DNA of 64,000 bases, taken from assembly GCF_013128195.2 (NCBI RefSeq), contig NZ_CP053452.2, positions 8,122,001 through 8,186,000 of the forward strand, given 5' to 3'. The translations under genes and the position numbers were made by a program. The notes below the pieces were generated by a model. It saw only the letters and a program-made list of their open reading frames with translations. It was not told the DNA's origin and ran no database searches. Positions within the stretch are counted from its first letter, which is position 1, and the number at the start of each line of letters is the position of its first letter. Origin of the DNA: Frigoriglobus tundricola (GTDB lineage Bacteria; Planctomycetota; Planctomycetia; Gemmatales; Gemmataceae). This document shows positions 7,967 through 17,223 of the stretch, piece by piece.

Positions 7967-9130
7967 TCAGCGGCCCCACCCCATGCGGCGGATGACCCAG
8001 TTACCGGCGGCGATGCCGGGCTTTTCGATGACGTGATAGGTGACCGCGGACGCGGCCATCGTCAGCAGCACCGTTGGGACGAAGAGGAGCAGAATCCGGA
8101 CGGGCGGGCGGACCTGAGAGAAGACGACGAGCGGTTCGGTGAACCAGGACGCGGCCAGCCCGAGGCCGGACCATTCGGAGTCGCGCGGCAACTTCAGTGC
8201 GAACGCCTCGCGCAGAACATCGATGACCGCGAAGTGCGTGATGTAGCCGCTGAAACTCAGTTCGCCCGCCTTCCGCGTGACCCAGTTCACAAGGACGAGC
8301 GGGGTGTGGAGGCTCAGCCCCCACACGAACAGCACCGCCACGACCCCGGCGGTAACGGTTTTCGATCCGATCGCGCTCCCGGCGACGACCAGGGCCGGAA
8401 CCAAACTCAGGAGGAGCCGACCCGACTCGCGGGGCGCCTTCACGAGGTGGTACGCGATCACGCCGAGCACGAACACCGCTAACTGCGCGGGCAACCACCA
8501 GATCGCGAACCGGTCGCGTAGGAACTCGGTCGGCGCGGGCGAAACGCGGTCCGCGACGCCGAAGGCGTCGAGGGCGACCGTCGCGGCCCAGCACACGTAA
8601 AAGAGCGCGATCGCGCGCCCCGGCGTCCGGGCGAGCAGGAACAGGAACGGGGCGATCACGTAGAAGCTCATCTCGACGGCGATCGACCACCCGCCGGGCA
8701 CCACGGCGTTGATCTGGTCCGGGCGCCACCCGTGCGCGAACAGGGCGGTGGTCAGGACGTCGCTGTTACTCAAACCGGCCGGCGCACATTTGCGCGGGGC
8801 CGTGCCGTACCACATGAGGTAAAACGCGATACCGACCCAGAACAGCGGCGCGATGCGGAACAGGCGCCGGGTGAAGAAGGCGAGCAACGGACGGGTGTCG
8901 GTTTTCCGGCGCGACTCGTGCGAGGCGAAGAGCGTGAGGGCCGAGGCGACGAAGAAGAGCTGCACGCCGTAACTGCCCCGACTGTACAGCTCCGCGTAAA
9001 CCGTGTTGGGCGACACGCAATTGTAACCGCTGTGGACGAGAATCACGGCCAGTATGGCCCACCCGCGGACGGCGTCGATGTACTGGTACCGCGTCGGCGG
9101 CGCCGGTGGGTTTGTGGAGGGGGTAATCAT
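7967..9130 (-). CDS. Acyltransferase family 3 (OafA/YrhL-like) membrane protein
   Basis: The product (about 387 aa from the ATG at 9130) opens with RYQYIDAVRGWAILAVILVH, the conserved Arg...His motif of acyltransferase-3 proteins, followed by about ten hydrophobic helices. FFVASALTLFASHESRR and FFTRRLFRIAPLFWVGIAFY match the family's early loops. Such enzymes O-acylate sugars of surface polysaccharides, lipopolysaccharide or secreted glycans from the cytoplasmic membrane. Two further in-frame starts exist upstream (9169, 9232); 9130 was preferred because the Arg...His motif normally lies near the N-terminus. No glycan genes are adjacent, so the substrate cannot be inferred. Confidence 0.85.
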   Translation of the reverse strand: MITPSTNPPAPPTRYQYIDAVRGWAILAVILVHSGYNCVSPNTVYAELYSRGSYGVQLFFVASALTLFASHESRRKTDTRPLLAFFTRRLFRIAPLFWVGIAFYLMWYGTAPRKCAPAGLSNSDVLTTALFAHGWRPDQINAVVPGGWSIAVEMSFYVIAPFLFLLARTPGRAIALFYVCWAATVALDAFGVADRVSPAPTEFLRDRFAIWWLPAQLAVFVLGVIAYHLVKAPRESGRLLLSLVPALVVAGSAIGSKTVTAGVVAVLFVWGLSLHTPLVLVNWVTRKAGELSFSGYITHFAVIDVLREAFALKLPRDSEWSGLGLAASWFTEPLVVFSQVRPPVRILLLFVPTVLLTMAASAVTYHVIEKPGIAAGNWVIRRMGWGR

Positions 9131-9612
9131 GACCGGACCCGGTACATCCTTGAAACGCGATCGGCTCATGTTACTGGCGGGGACCGGCTCGCCAACCCGC
9201 GAGGGTGAGATGCCGCGATGTTCGGTCCCCACATCGTTATTTTCACCCCGAGTGGCCCCAGCCGGGAGAGACCATGCGTTCCCGCGTCACGTGCGCGTGT
9301 CAGAAGTCGGACCCGCGCCCCGGTCCGGAAGCCGCGGTACCGTTCGCGTCGGCGCCGCTTTCGTCGCACGTCCGGACGTCTCGGGCGACTACCGTGGTCT
9401 GGAAGGCTGTGGCACGAGAGGGGCCGTTCGGCCCGGTACGTCGCCGCGACCGGGGGGCACGCGCGTTGCCGCGTGGAAGGGCGCAGCGGAACAGGGCTTG
9501 GCGGAAGGGATGGTCGGTGAAGTGCTTTCTCATGGCTGCCGAACGCGGGGACGCGCAAGTTAAAGCGTTCCCGGCGCAACGCGGCGCACGGTGATCGGAC
9601 TCCGGAAGAACG
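9131..9612. other. Intergenic region without a supported gene
   Basis: About 480 bp between the acyltransferase start and the hairpin at 9613. Open frames exist on both strands but their translations are arginine-rich GC artefacts with no recognisable domain or ribosome binding site. The part nearest 9130-9250 should contain the acyltransferase promoter. Confidence 0.5.
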
Positions 9613-9646
9613 GGCGCGGGGCGGTGCCCTCGATTGGCCCCGCGCC
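9613..9646 (-). terminator. Hairpin downstream of the HEAT-repeat gene
   Basis: GGCGCGGGGC (9613-9622) and GCCCCGCGCC (9637-9646) form a perfect 10-bp stem with a 14-nt loop, 33 bp beyond the stop of the minus-strand HEAT-repeat gene. The U-run after the stem is weak on both strands. It is the best candidate terminator for the 16-9.7 kb minus-strand block. Confidence 0.5.
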
Positions 9647-9678
9647 TTGGTTTGTCACATCCCCCTTTTGAACCGGTC

Positions 9679-11052
9679 TCACGATTTAGACGACAACCGC
9701 TGGTTGATCTGCAGGATCGCGTTCTTGGCGGGCGCGTTCACGCTCCGGTCGCGGTCTTTGGCCGTCCGTTCGAGAGCGGGCAGGCACTTCGCGGAACCGA
9801 TCTTGATCAGCATTTCGCACGCCAGCAGCCGGACGTTGCGTTCGGAGTTGTCCAGCAACTTGATGACCGCGTCCTCGGCCGCCGGCCCGAACGCGATCAG
9901 CGCCGCTTTCGCTTCGCCCTGGCCGCTGAAGTGGCCCATGCACTCGGTGAGCGGCACGATCGCGCGCTCGTCCTTGAACCGCGCCAGCGCCTCCACCGCC
10001 CGCACCCGCGCGTTGTCGTTCTTGAGCAACTTGATGACGGTCGCGATGTTATCGACCGTCGCCCACGCGCAGTAGACGTTCCCGGCCTCGCCCCGCCGCA
10101 TCGCGTCGGCGTCATCCAGCAGCGGCTCGACCGCCTTCAGCACCTCCGCGCGGCGGTCATCCGGGCGCGTCTGGGACAACGTCATGAGCGCGGACATCTT
10201 CCCGGCGGGCGCGGGCCGACCGAGGGTGCGGACGGCCTTGGCGACGGGATCGGTCGGGAGCGCTTCCAGTTTGTCGGCGTAAACGCAGATGACGGTGCCT
10301 TTGACGGAGTGGACGCGCCCGACGTTGATCTCCTTGGCGAACGCCTCCGCATCTTTGACGGGTGAAAAGAGGACGGTCATTCGCCCGTCCGCCCATGCGG
10401 TCACCAGGTGCCGGTCGGCCGCCATGTCGAAGAGCCGCTCGCTGATGGCCTCGGCGGCCGCCACGTCATCGGCACCGCGGATGCGGAGCGTAACCGTTTC
10501 CGCCGCGACCCATAACTTGCTCTTCGGCGGTTCCGGTTCCGGCCACTTGCCGCCGAACGCCATCTCGGCCATGACGTACCGAACGCCGAGAACTCCGACC
10601 AGTATGAACACCAACCCGCCGACCGCCAGTCCGCCGAGGAGCAACCCGCGGTTACCGCCCCTGGACCGGTCCGCGCCGCTTCGCTTCTTGCCCCGCTTCG
10701 GGGCGTCTTCGACGTCATCCTCGTCATCGTCTTTGCGTCGGGGTTTCTTGCGGGGCCGGTCGTCCTCGTCGTCGCGCTCATCGATCTCGGCCGCTTGCCG
10801 CTTGCGAACCGCGGACCGCTCCGGCCGTTCGTCATCGACGGGTGCGAGATCCGGTTTCGAAGCCGGTTTGGGCGTGGGGCGCGGTCCGGGCGCGGGTCTC
10901 GGGGGGGCCTGGGGTGCGTCGTCCACCACTTCGAAGGCGGGTGGCGCAGGTGGGGTGAGCGCCGCTCGGCACTTCGGGCACTTCGCGGCGGCGCTCAGGC
11001 CGTCCGGGACTTTCAGTTTGACAGCGCATCCGGGGCAGGTAACGACGGGCAC
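9679..11052 (-). CDS. Zinc-ribbon, single-pass membrane, HEAT-repeat protein
   Basis: This 457-residue protein starts with a four-cysteine zinc ribbon (C6, C9, C25, C28: TCPGCAVKL...KCPKCRAAL). A long charged, disordered linker rich in Asp/Arg/Lys/Pro follows (about 40-130). A transmembrane helix (about 136-160, [20 protein letters not shown]) leads to an extracytoplasmic region. The C-terminal third (about 310-450) has HEAT-like helices, for example RAVEALARFKDERAIVPLTE and NSERNVRLLACEMLIKIGS. This modular plan is common in planctomycete proteins of unknown function. HEAT repeats usually mediate protein binding. It follows the ACP-like gene on the same strand after about 150 bp. Confidence 0.78.
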   Translation of the reverse strand: MPVVTCPGCAVKLKVPDGLSAAAKCPKCRAALTPPAPPAFEVVDDAPQAPPRPAPGPRPTPKPASKPDLAPVDDERPERSAVRKRQAAEIDERDDEDDRPRKKPRRKDDDEDDVEDAPKRGKKRSGADRSRGGNRGLLLGGLAVGGLVFILVGVLGVRYVMAEMAFGGKWPEPEPPKSKLWVAAETVTLRIRGADDVAAAEAISERLFDMAADRHLVTAWADGRMTVLFSPVKDAEAFAKEINVGRVHSVKGTVICVYADKLEALPTDPVAKAVRTLGRPAPAGKMSALMTLSQTRPDDRRAEVLKAVEPLLDDADAMRRGEAGNVYCAWATVDNIATVIKLLKNDNARVRAVEALARFKDERAIVPLTECMGHFSGQGEAKAALIAFGPAAEDAVIKLLDNSERNVRLLACEMLIKIGSAKCLPALERTAKDRDRSVNAPAKNAILQINQRLSSKS

Positions 11053-11198
11053 GCACGTCCCTCCGGGGAAAACAAAGGGTATGTGCTATTTGTCGCCCGA
11101 ACGCGTTCAAAGATCAAGCTTGGAATCGGAACTCGGACGCGGACCCGACCGATGACGCACACACACCGCCCGCGGGGGCCATCGACCCGCGCCGGGGG

Positions 11199-11462
11199 TC
11201 AGTCGGCGCCCAGGTCTTCGATGAACGTTGAGGACGGGTAGACGCGCTCGTACTCGACACCGAAGTGCTTGGCGACGATCCGCCGCACCTTCAGCGCCAC
11301 GCCCGGGTTCGTGCCCGGCGCGCAGCGGGCCAGGAACTCCGCGTCGGAGATCGGGGGGAAGCGCTCGTTGAAGTTGTCGTTCGCTGTCGCGATGCCGATC
11401 AGCGCCGCAAAGAACGCGATAGCCCCGATAACACCGGCCACAGTAACGAGCAGCGGGGTCAT
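11199..11462 (-). CDS. Small membrane-anchored ACP-like protein lacking the phosphopantetheine site
   Basis: This 87-residue protein starts at ATG 11462 behind GAGGAG. Residues 5-27 form a hydrophobic helix (VTVAGVIGAIAFFAALIGIA). The C-terminal half resembles the first helix and loop of acyl carrier proteins: VRRIVAKHFGVEYERVYPSS, then TFIEDLGAD. In ACPs the modified serine follows this point (ExLGADSLD), but here the protein ends at exactly that Asp. It begins 26 bp after the RND pump gene, so it is probably co-transcribed with the efflux system. It may be a truncated ACP or a planctomycete protein that uses only part of the ACP fold; no function is assigned. Confidence 0.65.
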   Translation of the reverse strand: MTPLLVTVAGVIGAIAFFAALIGIATANDNFNERFPPISDAEFLARCAPGTNPGVALKVRRIVAKHFGVEYERVYPSSTFIEDLGAD

Positions 11463-11488
11463 GCCGTTCTCCTCACCCTTCACTCGAT

Positions 11489-14400
11489 TCACTCGTGTGA
11501 GCTGGCCGGAGCGTGTTCGCTCGGAGCGGGAGCCGGCGGCTCGCCCCGCAGGCCCTCGATGACCGTGTAGAACACCGGCGTGAAGAAGATGCCGAACACG
11601 GTCACCCCGAGCATCCCGCTGAACACCGCCGTGCCCAGCGCCTTGCGCATCTCGGCGCCCGCGCCCTCGCCGATCAGCAGCGGGACCACGCCCAGAATGA
11701 ACGCGAAGCTGGTCATGAGGATCGGCCGCAGCCGCTGGCTCGCCGCTTCGACGGCCGCCGCGCGCCGCGGCATCCCGCCCTCGCGCTTCTGCTTGGCGAA
11801 CTCCACGATCAGGATCGCGTTCTTGGTCGCCAGCCCCACCAGCACCACCAGCCCGATCTGGCTGAACACGTTCAGGTCCAGGAGCGTGACCAGCAGGCCG
11901 GTCACGGCGCAGAGCAGACACATGGGCACGATGAGCACGATGGCCAGCGGCAGCAGCCAGCTCTCGTACAGCGCCGCCAGCACGAGGAACGCGACCAGCA
12001 CGCTGAGGCCGAACACCAGCAGCGTGGTGTCGCCGCGGAACTCGAACACGCCCGGCACCTCCACGCGCGTGTTCGCCGCCGCCTTCTGCTGGTAGGCCAT
12101 GTCCGTCCACTCGTAGCTCAGCCCCGGCGGCAGGTCGCGCCGGGCGAGCGCCTCCATCCGCTCGATCGCCTGGCCGGAGGAGATCAGGTTCGGGACCGTC
12201 ACGCCGTTCAAATCGGCCGAGGGGTACATCTGATAGCGGTTCACCTTGCTCGGCCCCTGATAGGGGCTCGTGCCGATGAGCCCGGCGATGGGGATCATCT
12301 CCCCGTTCGGCCCGCGGACCTTGATCCGGTACAGGTCCTCGACCGAGTTGCGGAACGGCCCGTCGGCCTGGACCGTGACCTGCCAGTTGCGGTTCTCCAG
12401 GGTGATGTCGTTGACGTACACCTGTCCCAGGTACGACTGGAGCGCGTCGTTCACCGCCTGCACGGACACGCCCATCTGCTGCACCCGGTCCCGGTCCACG
12501 GTCAGGAACAGTTGCGGGTTGTTCGAGCGGAACGAGCTGAACGCGGCCGGGATGCCCTCCTTCGGGTTCTTGCTCGCCTCCGCGGCCAGCGCCCAGGTCA
12601 TCCCCTCGAGCGTCTCCGACCCCAGGTTGCCGCGGTCCAGGACCTGCATCTTGAACCCGCCGGCGTTGCCCAGCCCGAGGATCGGTGGGGCGCTGAACGC
12701 CGTGGCCGTGCCGCTGCGGATGGCCGCGAACTTCGCGTTCAGATCGCGGAGGACGGCGTCGGCGCCCCGCCCCTTGCGCTCCTCGAACGGCTTCAGGCAC
12801 ACGTAGATGCCGCCGTTGTTGGGGATGTTCGCGCTCGAGAAGATCGAGAACCCGCTGATCTGAACCGTGTGGGCCACGCCGTCGGTCTGGAGGCACGCGT
12901 CGGCCACCTCGCGCATGACCGCGTCGGTCCGCTCCACGGCCGCGCCGGGCGGCAGTTCGAGGTTCACGACCAGGTAGCCCTGGTCCTGCTGCGGGATGAA
13001 CCCGCTCGGGACGCTCGTGAACCCCAGGTACGCCAGCCCCAGCAGGCCGACGTACACCATGAGGACGACGGCCGCGAGGCGGATCAGCCAGCCGATGGCC
13101 GCACCGTACAACCGCGTCACGCGGTCGAACGTCCAGTTGAACCCCTTGAACAGCCACCAGCCCAGCAGGGCGTCCAGCACTTTGTCGAGCGGGTCCTTGC
13201 CCGCGTGGTGGCCCCGCAACAGCAGCGGGCACAGCGCCGGGCTGAGGGTGAGCGAGTTGAACGCCGAAATGACCGTGCTGACCGCGATGGTCACGGCGAA
13301 CTGCTTAAAGAACTGTCCCGTCAGGCCGGGGATGATCGCGGCCGGCACGAACACGGCGCACAGCACGAGCGACACGCCGACGATCGCCATGCCCACCTCG
13401 GACATGGCCGCCCGGGTCGCGGCGAGCGGCGCCCGCCCGCGGGCGATGTGGGCCTCGACCGCCTCCACCACCACGATGGCGTCGTCCACCACGATGCCGA
13501 TGGCCAGCACCATGCCGAACAGCGTCAGGTTGTTGATCGAGTAGCCCATCGCGAACATGACGGCGAGCGTGCCGACGAGTGACACCGGCACCGCGATCAT
13601 CGGGATGAGCGCCGCGCGCCAGTTCTGGAGGAACACCAGCACCACGACGAACACGAGGACGATGGCCTCGAACAGCGTCTGGACCACCTCCTGCACGCTC
13701 GCCCGCACGAAGTCGGTCGGGTCGTACACGATGGTGGCGTCGATGTCGTCGGGCCAGTCGGGCGCGGCCATGAGCGCCTTCATCTTCTCCTTGATGTCCC
13801 GGGCGGTGCTGAACGCGTTGCCGCCCGGGAGCTGGTACACCGGCAGCCCGACCGCGGGCCGGTTGTCCAGCGCGCTGGACGAGTCGTAGGACTTCGCGCC
13901 GAGTTCCACGCGGGCCACGTCGCCCAGGCGCACGAGCGCCTCGCCCTTCGGCCCGGTCTTCACCACGACGTCCTTGAACTGGGCCTCGGTCTTCAGCCGG
14001 CCGAGCGTGTTCACCACGAGCTGCCGGGCCTGGCCCTTGGGCACCGGGGGCTGGCCGATCTGCCCGGCGGCGACCTGCACGTTCTGCTTGCGGATCGCGT
14101 CCACCACTTCGGCCGGCACCAGGTTCATGTCCGTCATCTTCTCCGGGTCCAGCCACACGCGCATGGCGTAGTCGCGGTTGCCGAACATGGACACGTCGCC
14201 CACGCCGTCGAGCCGGGCCAGCTCGTCCTTGACCACGTTGTTCGCGTACCGGCTCACGGCGAGCTGCTGCTCGAACACCTCCGCGTCGTTCCGCGCCGGC
14301 TTCTTCGCGAACATGTTCACGACGAGCAGGATCGCGGTGGACTGCTTCTTGGTGACGACCCCGAGCCGGCGCACGTCCTCCGGCAGGACCGGCAGCGCGA

Positions 14401-14734
14401 TGTTCACCCGGTTCTGCACGAGCACCTGCGCCATGTCCGGGTTGGTGCCGTGCTTGAAGGTGATGGTCAGCCGCATGGCCCCGTCGTTGGTGGCCTGCGA
14501 CTCCATGTAGAGCATCCCCTCGACGCCGTTCACCTGTTGCTCGATCGGGGCGGCCACGGTCTCGGAGACCGTGCGCGCGTCGGATCCGGGGTACACCGCC
14601 GTCACGACCACCTGGGGCGGCACCACGTCCGGGTACTGCGCGATCGGCAGTTGCGTGAGCGCGAGCAGCCCGCCCAGGGTGATGAGCACGGACAGAACCA
14701 GCGCGAAGACCGGCCGCGTGATGAAGAACTGCAT
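11489..14734 (-). CDS. RND efflux pump, inner-membrane permease (HAE1/AcrB type)
   Basis: The 1081-residue length and the start FFITRPVFALVLSVLITLGG after the initiator MQ are typical of AcrB/MexB proteins; the ATG at 14734 gives this canonical start. Proton-relay aspartates are present as a DD pair in GIVVDDAIVVVEAVE (TM4), and two large periplasmic loops and 12 TM helices follow the usual plan. Such pumps form trimers and export drugs, dyes or lipids using the proton gradient, together with an adaptor and an outer-membrane channel. The adaptor gene lies upstream (217 bp away, with a perfect hairpin in the gap). No TolC-like channel gene is in the window. Confidence 0.95.
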   Translation of the reverse strand: MQFFITRPVFALVLSVLITLGGLLALTQLPIAQYPDVVPPQVVVTAVYPGSDARTVSETVAAPIEQQVNGVEGMLYMESQATNDGAMRLTITFKHGTNPDMAQVLVQNRVNIALPVLPEDVRRLGVVTKKQSTAILLVVNMFAKKPARNDAEVFEQQLAVSRYANNVVKDELARLDGVGDVSMFGNRDYAMRVWLDPEKMTDMNLVPAEVVDAIRKQNVQVAAGQIGQPPVPKGQARQLVVNTLGRLKTEAQFKDVVVKTGPKGEALVRLGDVARVELGAKSYDSSSALDNRPAVGLPVYQLPGGNAFSTARDIKEKMKALMAAPDWPDDIDATIVYDPTDFVRASVQEVVQTLFEAIVLVFVVVLVFLQNWRAALIPMIAVPVSLVGTLAVMFAMGYSINNLTLFGMVLAIGIVVDDAIVVVEAVEAHIARGRAPLAATRAAMSEVGMAIVGVSLVLCAVFVPAAIIPGLTGQFFKQFAVTIAVSTVISAFNSLTLSPALCPLLLRGHHAGKDPLDKVLDALLGWWLFKGFNWTFDRVTRLYGAAIGWLIRLAAVVLMVYVGLLGLAYLGFTSVPSGFIPQQDQGYLVVNLELPPGAAVERTDAVMREVADACLQTDGVAHTVQISGFSIFSSANIPNNGGIYVCLKPFEERKGRGADAVLRDLNAKFAAIRSGTATAFSAPPILGLGNAGGFKMQVLDRGNLGSETLEGMTWALAAEASKNPKEGIPAAFSSFRSNNPQLFLTVDRDRVQQMGVSVQAVNDALQSYLGQVYVNDITLENRNWQVTVQADGPFRNSVEDLYRIKVRGPNGEMIPIAGLIGTSPYQGPSKVNRYQMYPSADLNGVTVPNLISSGQAIERMEALARRDLPPGLSYEWTDMAYQQKAAANTRVEVPGVFEFRGDTTLLVFGLSVLVAFLVLAALYESWLLPLAIVLIVPMCLLCAVTGLLVTLLDLNVFSQIGLVVLVGLATKNAILIVEFAKQKREGGMPRRAAAVEAASQRLRPILMTSFAFILGVVPLLIGEGAGAEMRKALGTAVFSGMLGVTVFGIFFTPVFYTVIEGLRGEPPAPAPSEHAPASSHE

Positions 14735-14849
14735 GATTGGGACGTCATGAATAGAGGGTGACGAGTTCCGGGTGCGAACAAGGCGTGTCGAGACGGGTCG
14801 AGAACGAACCGCCCCCGACTCGTACCGGGTCTCGTGGAGGGCATTTCTC

Positions 14850-14907
14850 TGGGACCGCGGCGGCCTCGGCCGCTCCCCGCGATGCGGCCGAGGCCGCCGC
14901 GGTCCCA
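14850..14907. repeat. Perfect 24-bp inverted repeat (strong hairpin) inside the RND operon
   Basis: Positions 14850-14873 (starting TGGGACCGCGGCGGCC) are the exact reverse complement of 14884-14907, with a 10-nt loop. It lies between the adaptor stop (14952) and the pump start (14734). No U-run follows on the minus strand. It could set the adaptor:pump ratio by partial termination or mRNA end protection, or be a REP/MITE-like palindrome inserted in the operon. Confidence 0.8.
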
Positions 14908-14951
14908 GGGGACGGGTACCCATCCACGCGGCTCGGTGTCATCCTGCTCCG

Positions 14952-16190
14952 CTACTTCACCGTAACCGGAATGCCGGGCCGCACGCGGAGCAGGTTGTCG
15001 GCGATCACGGTGTCGCTCTCGTCCAGGCCGGTCTTTTCGGACGGCGACGTGCGGCGGTTCACCTCCACGAGCCCGTCGATCGCGGCGCCCGGTTCGACCT
15101 CGCGGAGCTCGGCCTTGCCGTCCGCGACGACGTACACGTACTGCTTGCGCTGCTGGCTGAACACGACCGCTTCCGGCACGGTCAGTACCGGCTGCGGGGA
15201 ACCGGCCGAGACCCGGACCCGGACCGAGTCGCCGGCCGTGAGGGGCGGGAGGAGCGCCTTGCCGTCCGCCCCCTTCTTCTCGGGGTTCTTGAACGTCGCC
15301 CGGAGCGTCTTCGTGCCGGTGCCGCGGGCGATTTCCAGGTCCGCGTAGTTGACCTCGCTGTTCCGGCTCTCGTCGTTGGGGTTGAAGTCCTTTTCGTTCT
15401 TGAGCCGGATGCACACCTTCAGCGGCGTCGCCTTGTCCCGCGGGTTGGCGATCCGGCCGGCGTTGATCTGGTCGCGGTACCACAGCGAGGTCAGCTCGTC
15501 CACCTCCCAGAACGCGTACACCTCGGCCACCGGGTACACTGAGACCATTTCCGTCTTGTACGCCTCCATGATCGCGCCGGGTGTGACCATCGCCTGCCCG
15601 ACGCGGCCGGTGGTCGGGGCGTAGATGGTGCAGTAGCTGAGGTTCTCCTGGGCCTTCACCAGCGAGGCCTCGGCCGACTGCCGGGCGGCCTCCGAGACCT
15701 TGATCTGGGCGTCGGCGATCTTCAGGTTCGCGTCCGCTTTGTCGAGGTCCGTCTGCGCCCCGTTCCCGGTCTCGACGGTCCTCTTGACGCGCTCGAACTC
15801 CGCCTTGTCGCGGATCCGCTGAGCGGTCCAGTTCGCGACGTCGGCGTTGGCCTTCGCGATGTCCGCCCGGGCGCTGGCGACATCGGCCTGGAAGAGAACC
15901 GGGTCGATGCGGAACAGGACGGTCTTCCCCCCGATGACCGGGTCGTTGTCGCTGAACTCGCGCGCGACGAGGCGCCCGCTCACCTGGGGGATCACCTTCA
16001 CCGGGTCCTTGGTGGCCAGCCGACCGGTGAACTCCTTCGTCGGGCTCATCGGGACGGTCCGCGGTTTGACGACCGCCACCGTGGGCGGTTCGGGCGGCGG
16101 CAGTTGCGGCGGCGCCTTACCACAGCCGACAAGGGCCGCAATCATGAAGGTCGCGAGGGCGAACGCCGATACCAGGCGCGAACGGCGCAT
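14952..16190 (-). CDS. RND efflux periplasmic adaptor (membrane fusion protein)
   Basis: From ATG 16190 the product is 412 aa. A lipoprotein signal ends at the lipobox ALVGC (about residue 23). The first barrel strand appears as EFTGRLATKDPVKVIPQVSG, the lipoyl half-motif as RLVAREFSDNDPVIGGKTVL. A long alpha-hairpin (about 100-190) is rich in heptads, for example ARADIAKANADVANW and IADAQIKVSEAARQSAEASL, and IYAPTTGRVGQAMVTPGAI is the returning lipoyl strand. It is the AcrA/MexA-type link between the inner-membrane pump and an outer-membrane channel. It is first in the pump operon. An in-frame start at 16307 would add 39 residues in front of the signal peptide and is unlikely. Confidence 0.93.
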   Translation of the reverse strand: MRRSRLVSAFALATFMIAALVGCGKAPPQLPPPEPPTVAVVKPRTVPMSPTKEFTGRLATKDPVKVIPQVSGRLVAREFSDNDPVIGGKTVLFRIDPVLFQADVASARADIAKANADVANWTAQRIRDKAEFERVKRTVETGNGAQTDLDKADANLKIADAQIKVSEAARQSAEASLVKAQENLSYCTIYAPTTGRVGQAMVTPGAIMEAYKTEMVSVYPVAEVYAFWEVDELTSLWYRDQINAGRIANPRDKATPLKVCIRLKNEKDFNPNDESRNSEVNYADLEIARGTGTKTLRATFKNPEKKGADGKALLPPLTAGDSVRVRVSAGSPQPVLTVPEAVVFSQQRKQYVYVVADGKAELREVEPGAAIDGLVEVNRRTSPSEKTGLDESDTVIADNLLRVRPGIPVTVK

Positions 16191-16403
16191 GTGCGGCCCC
16201 GTCGGGTGAACAGATTGAGGTAGGTCGAGTGACCCTCTTACTAATGGGGTGTTTTGAAACGAACGGCAAGGTGTGAGCGGCGTGCCAAGAGTCGGGGAAC
16301 GCGTCAAAGAAGTGAACCCCGCCCGGCCGACGGGGTTGATTGTGACGGTCGAATGCCTGGCGAGGGTGCGCCCGTGCGGGACGGGATTCGCGCGGGTCCT
16401 GTA

Positions 16404-16649
16404 TCAGCCCGGGTGGCTCAACTCTTGCTCGGCGCGGAGCCAGAACTCGACGCCGTCACCGGTCGGGCACCCGGCGTGGGTCCAGAGGGCGTAGGCCCGT
16501 GCGCGGACCGCTTCCACATCCGGGACGCCGTTCCGCGTGGGCGGTTGAAGCGAGGTCGTATCGGCGGCTTTCGCCGGGTTCGTTTGGCGCGGTGCGGCCT
16601 TCGCTGGCTGAGGGCGTGAGGCCGAGTGAGAGGATGCCTTCCCAGACAT
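16404..16649 (-). CDS. DUF2934 domain-containing small protein
   Basis: This 81-residue protein starts at ATG 16649, with GGAG eight bases upstream. The N-terminal half is low complexity (Ser/Ala/Pro/Lys). The C-terminal 35 residues, VRARAYALWTHAGCPTGDGV then EFWLRAEQELS, match the DUF2934 helical motif common in planctomycetes and proteobacteria. Its function is unknown. It is 213 bp upstream of the adaptor gene on the same strand, too far to assume co-transcription. Confidence 0.75.
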   Translation of the reverse strand: MSGKASSHSASRPQPAKAAPRQTNPAKAADTTSLQPPTRNGVPDVEAVRARAYALWTHAGCPTGDGVEFWLRAEQELSHPG

Positions 16650-17024
16650 GAGATTCTCCGTCAGATTTAGGGGAGGGGCCATCTGCCCGTGACGGTGGGA
16701 GCGACCGGCCCGGGACGATCCGGCTCGCAACCACGACACGCATCTTGCTTACACATCCCGTACCACACGACATACATATCCGCACTGCGCCGCCGCTTCT
16801 GCTTTCGGACGGTGTTCATTGTGAAATCCGTCCGGGCCGGTTCCGCCGATTGGCACGCGGTCTGCACTACTACCCGCCAACTCGCCGCAGTCGGCGATCA
16901 ACCCGTCAGGCAAGTCGCTGACGATACAAAATAGAGTTCGCTTCCGTTTCGTTTGGCCTGCTGCGGTTGTCCGCGCCAGTTTCGAATACCCGATTACACC
17001 TGTCTCGATTGGGAGGATGCTACC
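16650..17024. other. Intergenic region between the DUF2934 and DUF1328 genes
   Basis: 375 bp between divergent genes. I see no supported coding region. A lower-GC stretch around 16745-16820 (CACACGACATACATATCCGC) is the most likely promoter-containing part. The ribosome binding site of the DUF1328 gene (GGGAGG at 17011-17016) is at the right end. Confidence 0.45.
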
Positions 17025-17198
17025 ATGCTCCGCTGGGCACTTACGTTCCTTGTGATCGCACTTGTGGCGGCTCTGTTCGGATTCACCAACGTGGCCGGCA
17101 CGTCGATTCTCGCGGCCAAGATCCTGTTCTTCGTGTTCCTGGTGATGTTCGTCGTCTCCCTCATCATGGGGACGCGCGAACCGAGAGAATCGATCTGA
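17025..17198 (+). CDS. DUF1328 domain-containing membrane protein (YtjA-like)
   Basis: This 57-residue protein begins at ATG 17025 with GGAGG upstream. [20 protein letters not shown], then [20 protein letters not shown] in modified form ([20 protein letters not shown]), give the two hydrophobic helices of DUF1328/YtjA small membrane proteins. The usual length is 50-60 residues. The role is unknown; relatives are often stress-linked. It is monocistronic, ending at a strong hairpin 26 bp downstream. Confidence 0.9.
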   Translation: MLRWALTFLVIALVAALFGFTNVAGTSILAAKILFFVFLVMFVVSLIMGTREPRESI

Positions 17199-17223
17199 CA
17201 GACGACGAGTTGCTTGTTAATGT

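Noticed and set aside
9205..9594. Plus-strand frames downstream of the acyltransferase start region
   Set aside because: They lack a plausible ribosome binding site and codon pattern, and overlap each other in all frames, as is usual in high-GC non-coding DNA.
11199..13232. A 677-codon minus-strand frame overlapping the RND pump gene
   Set aside because: Only its last 87 codons (from 11462) are a real gene; the rest is an Arg/Gly/Pro-rich shadow of the pump gene in another frame.
11513..13582. A 689-codon plus-strand frame opposite the RND pump
   Set aside because: Composition is His/Arg/Gln-rich without any domain, and it is antisense to an unmistakable RND gene.
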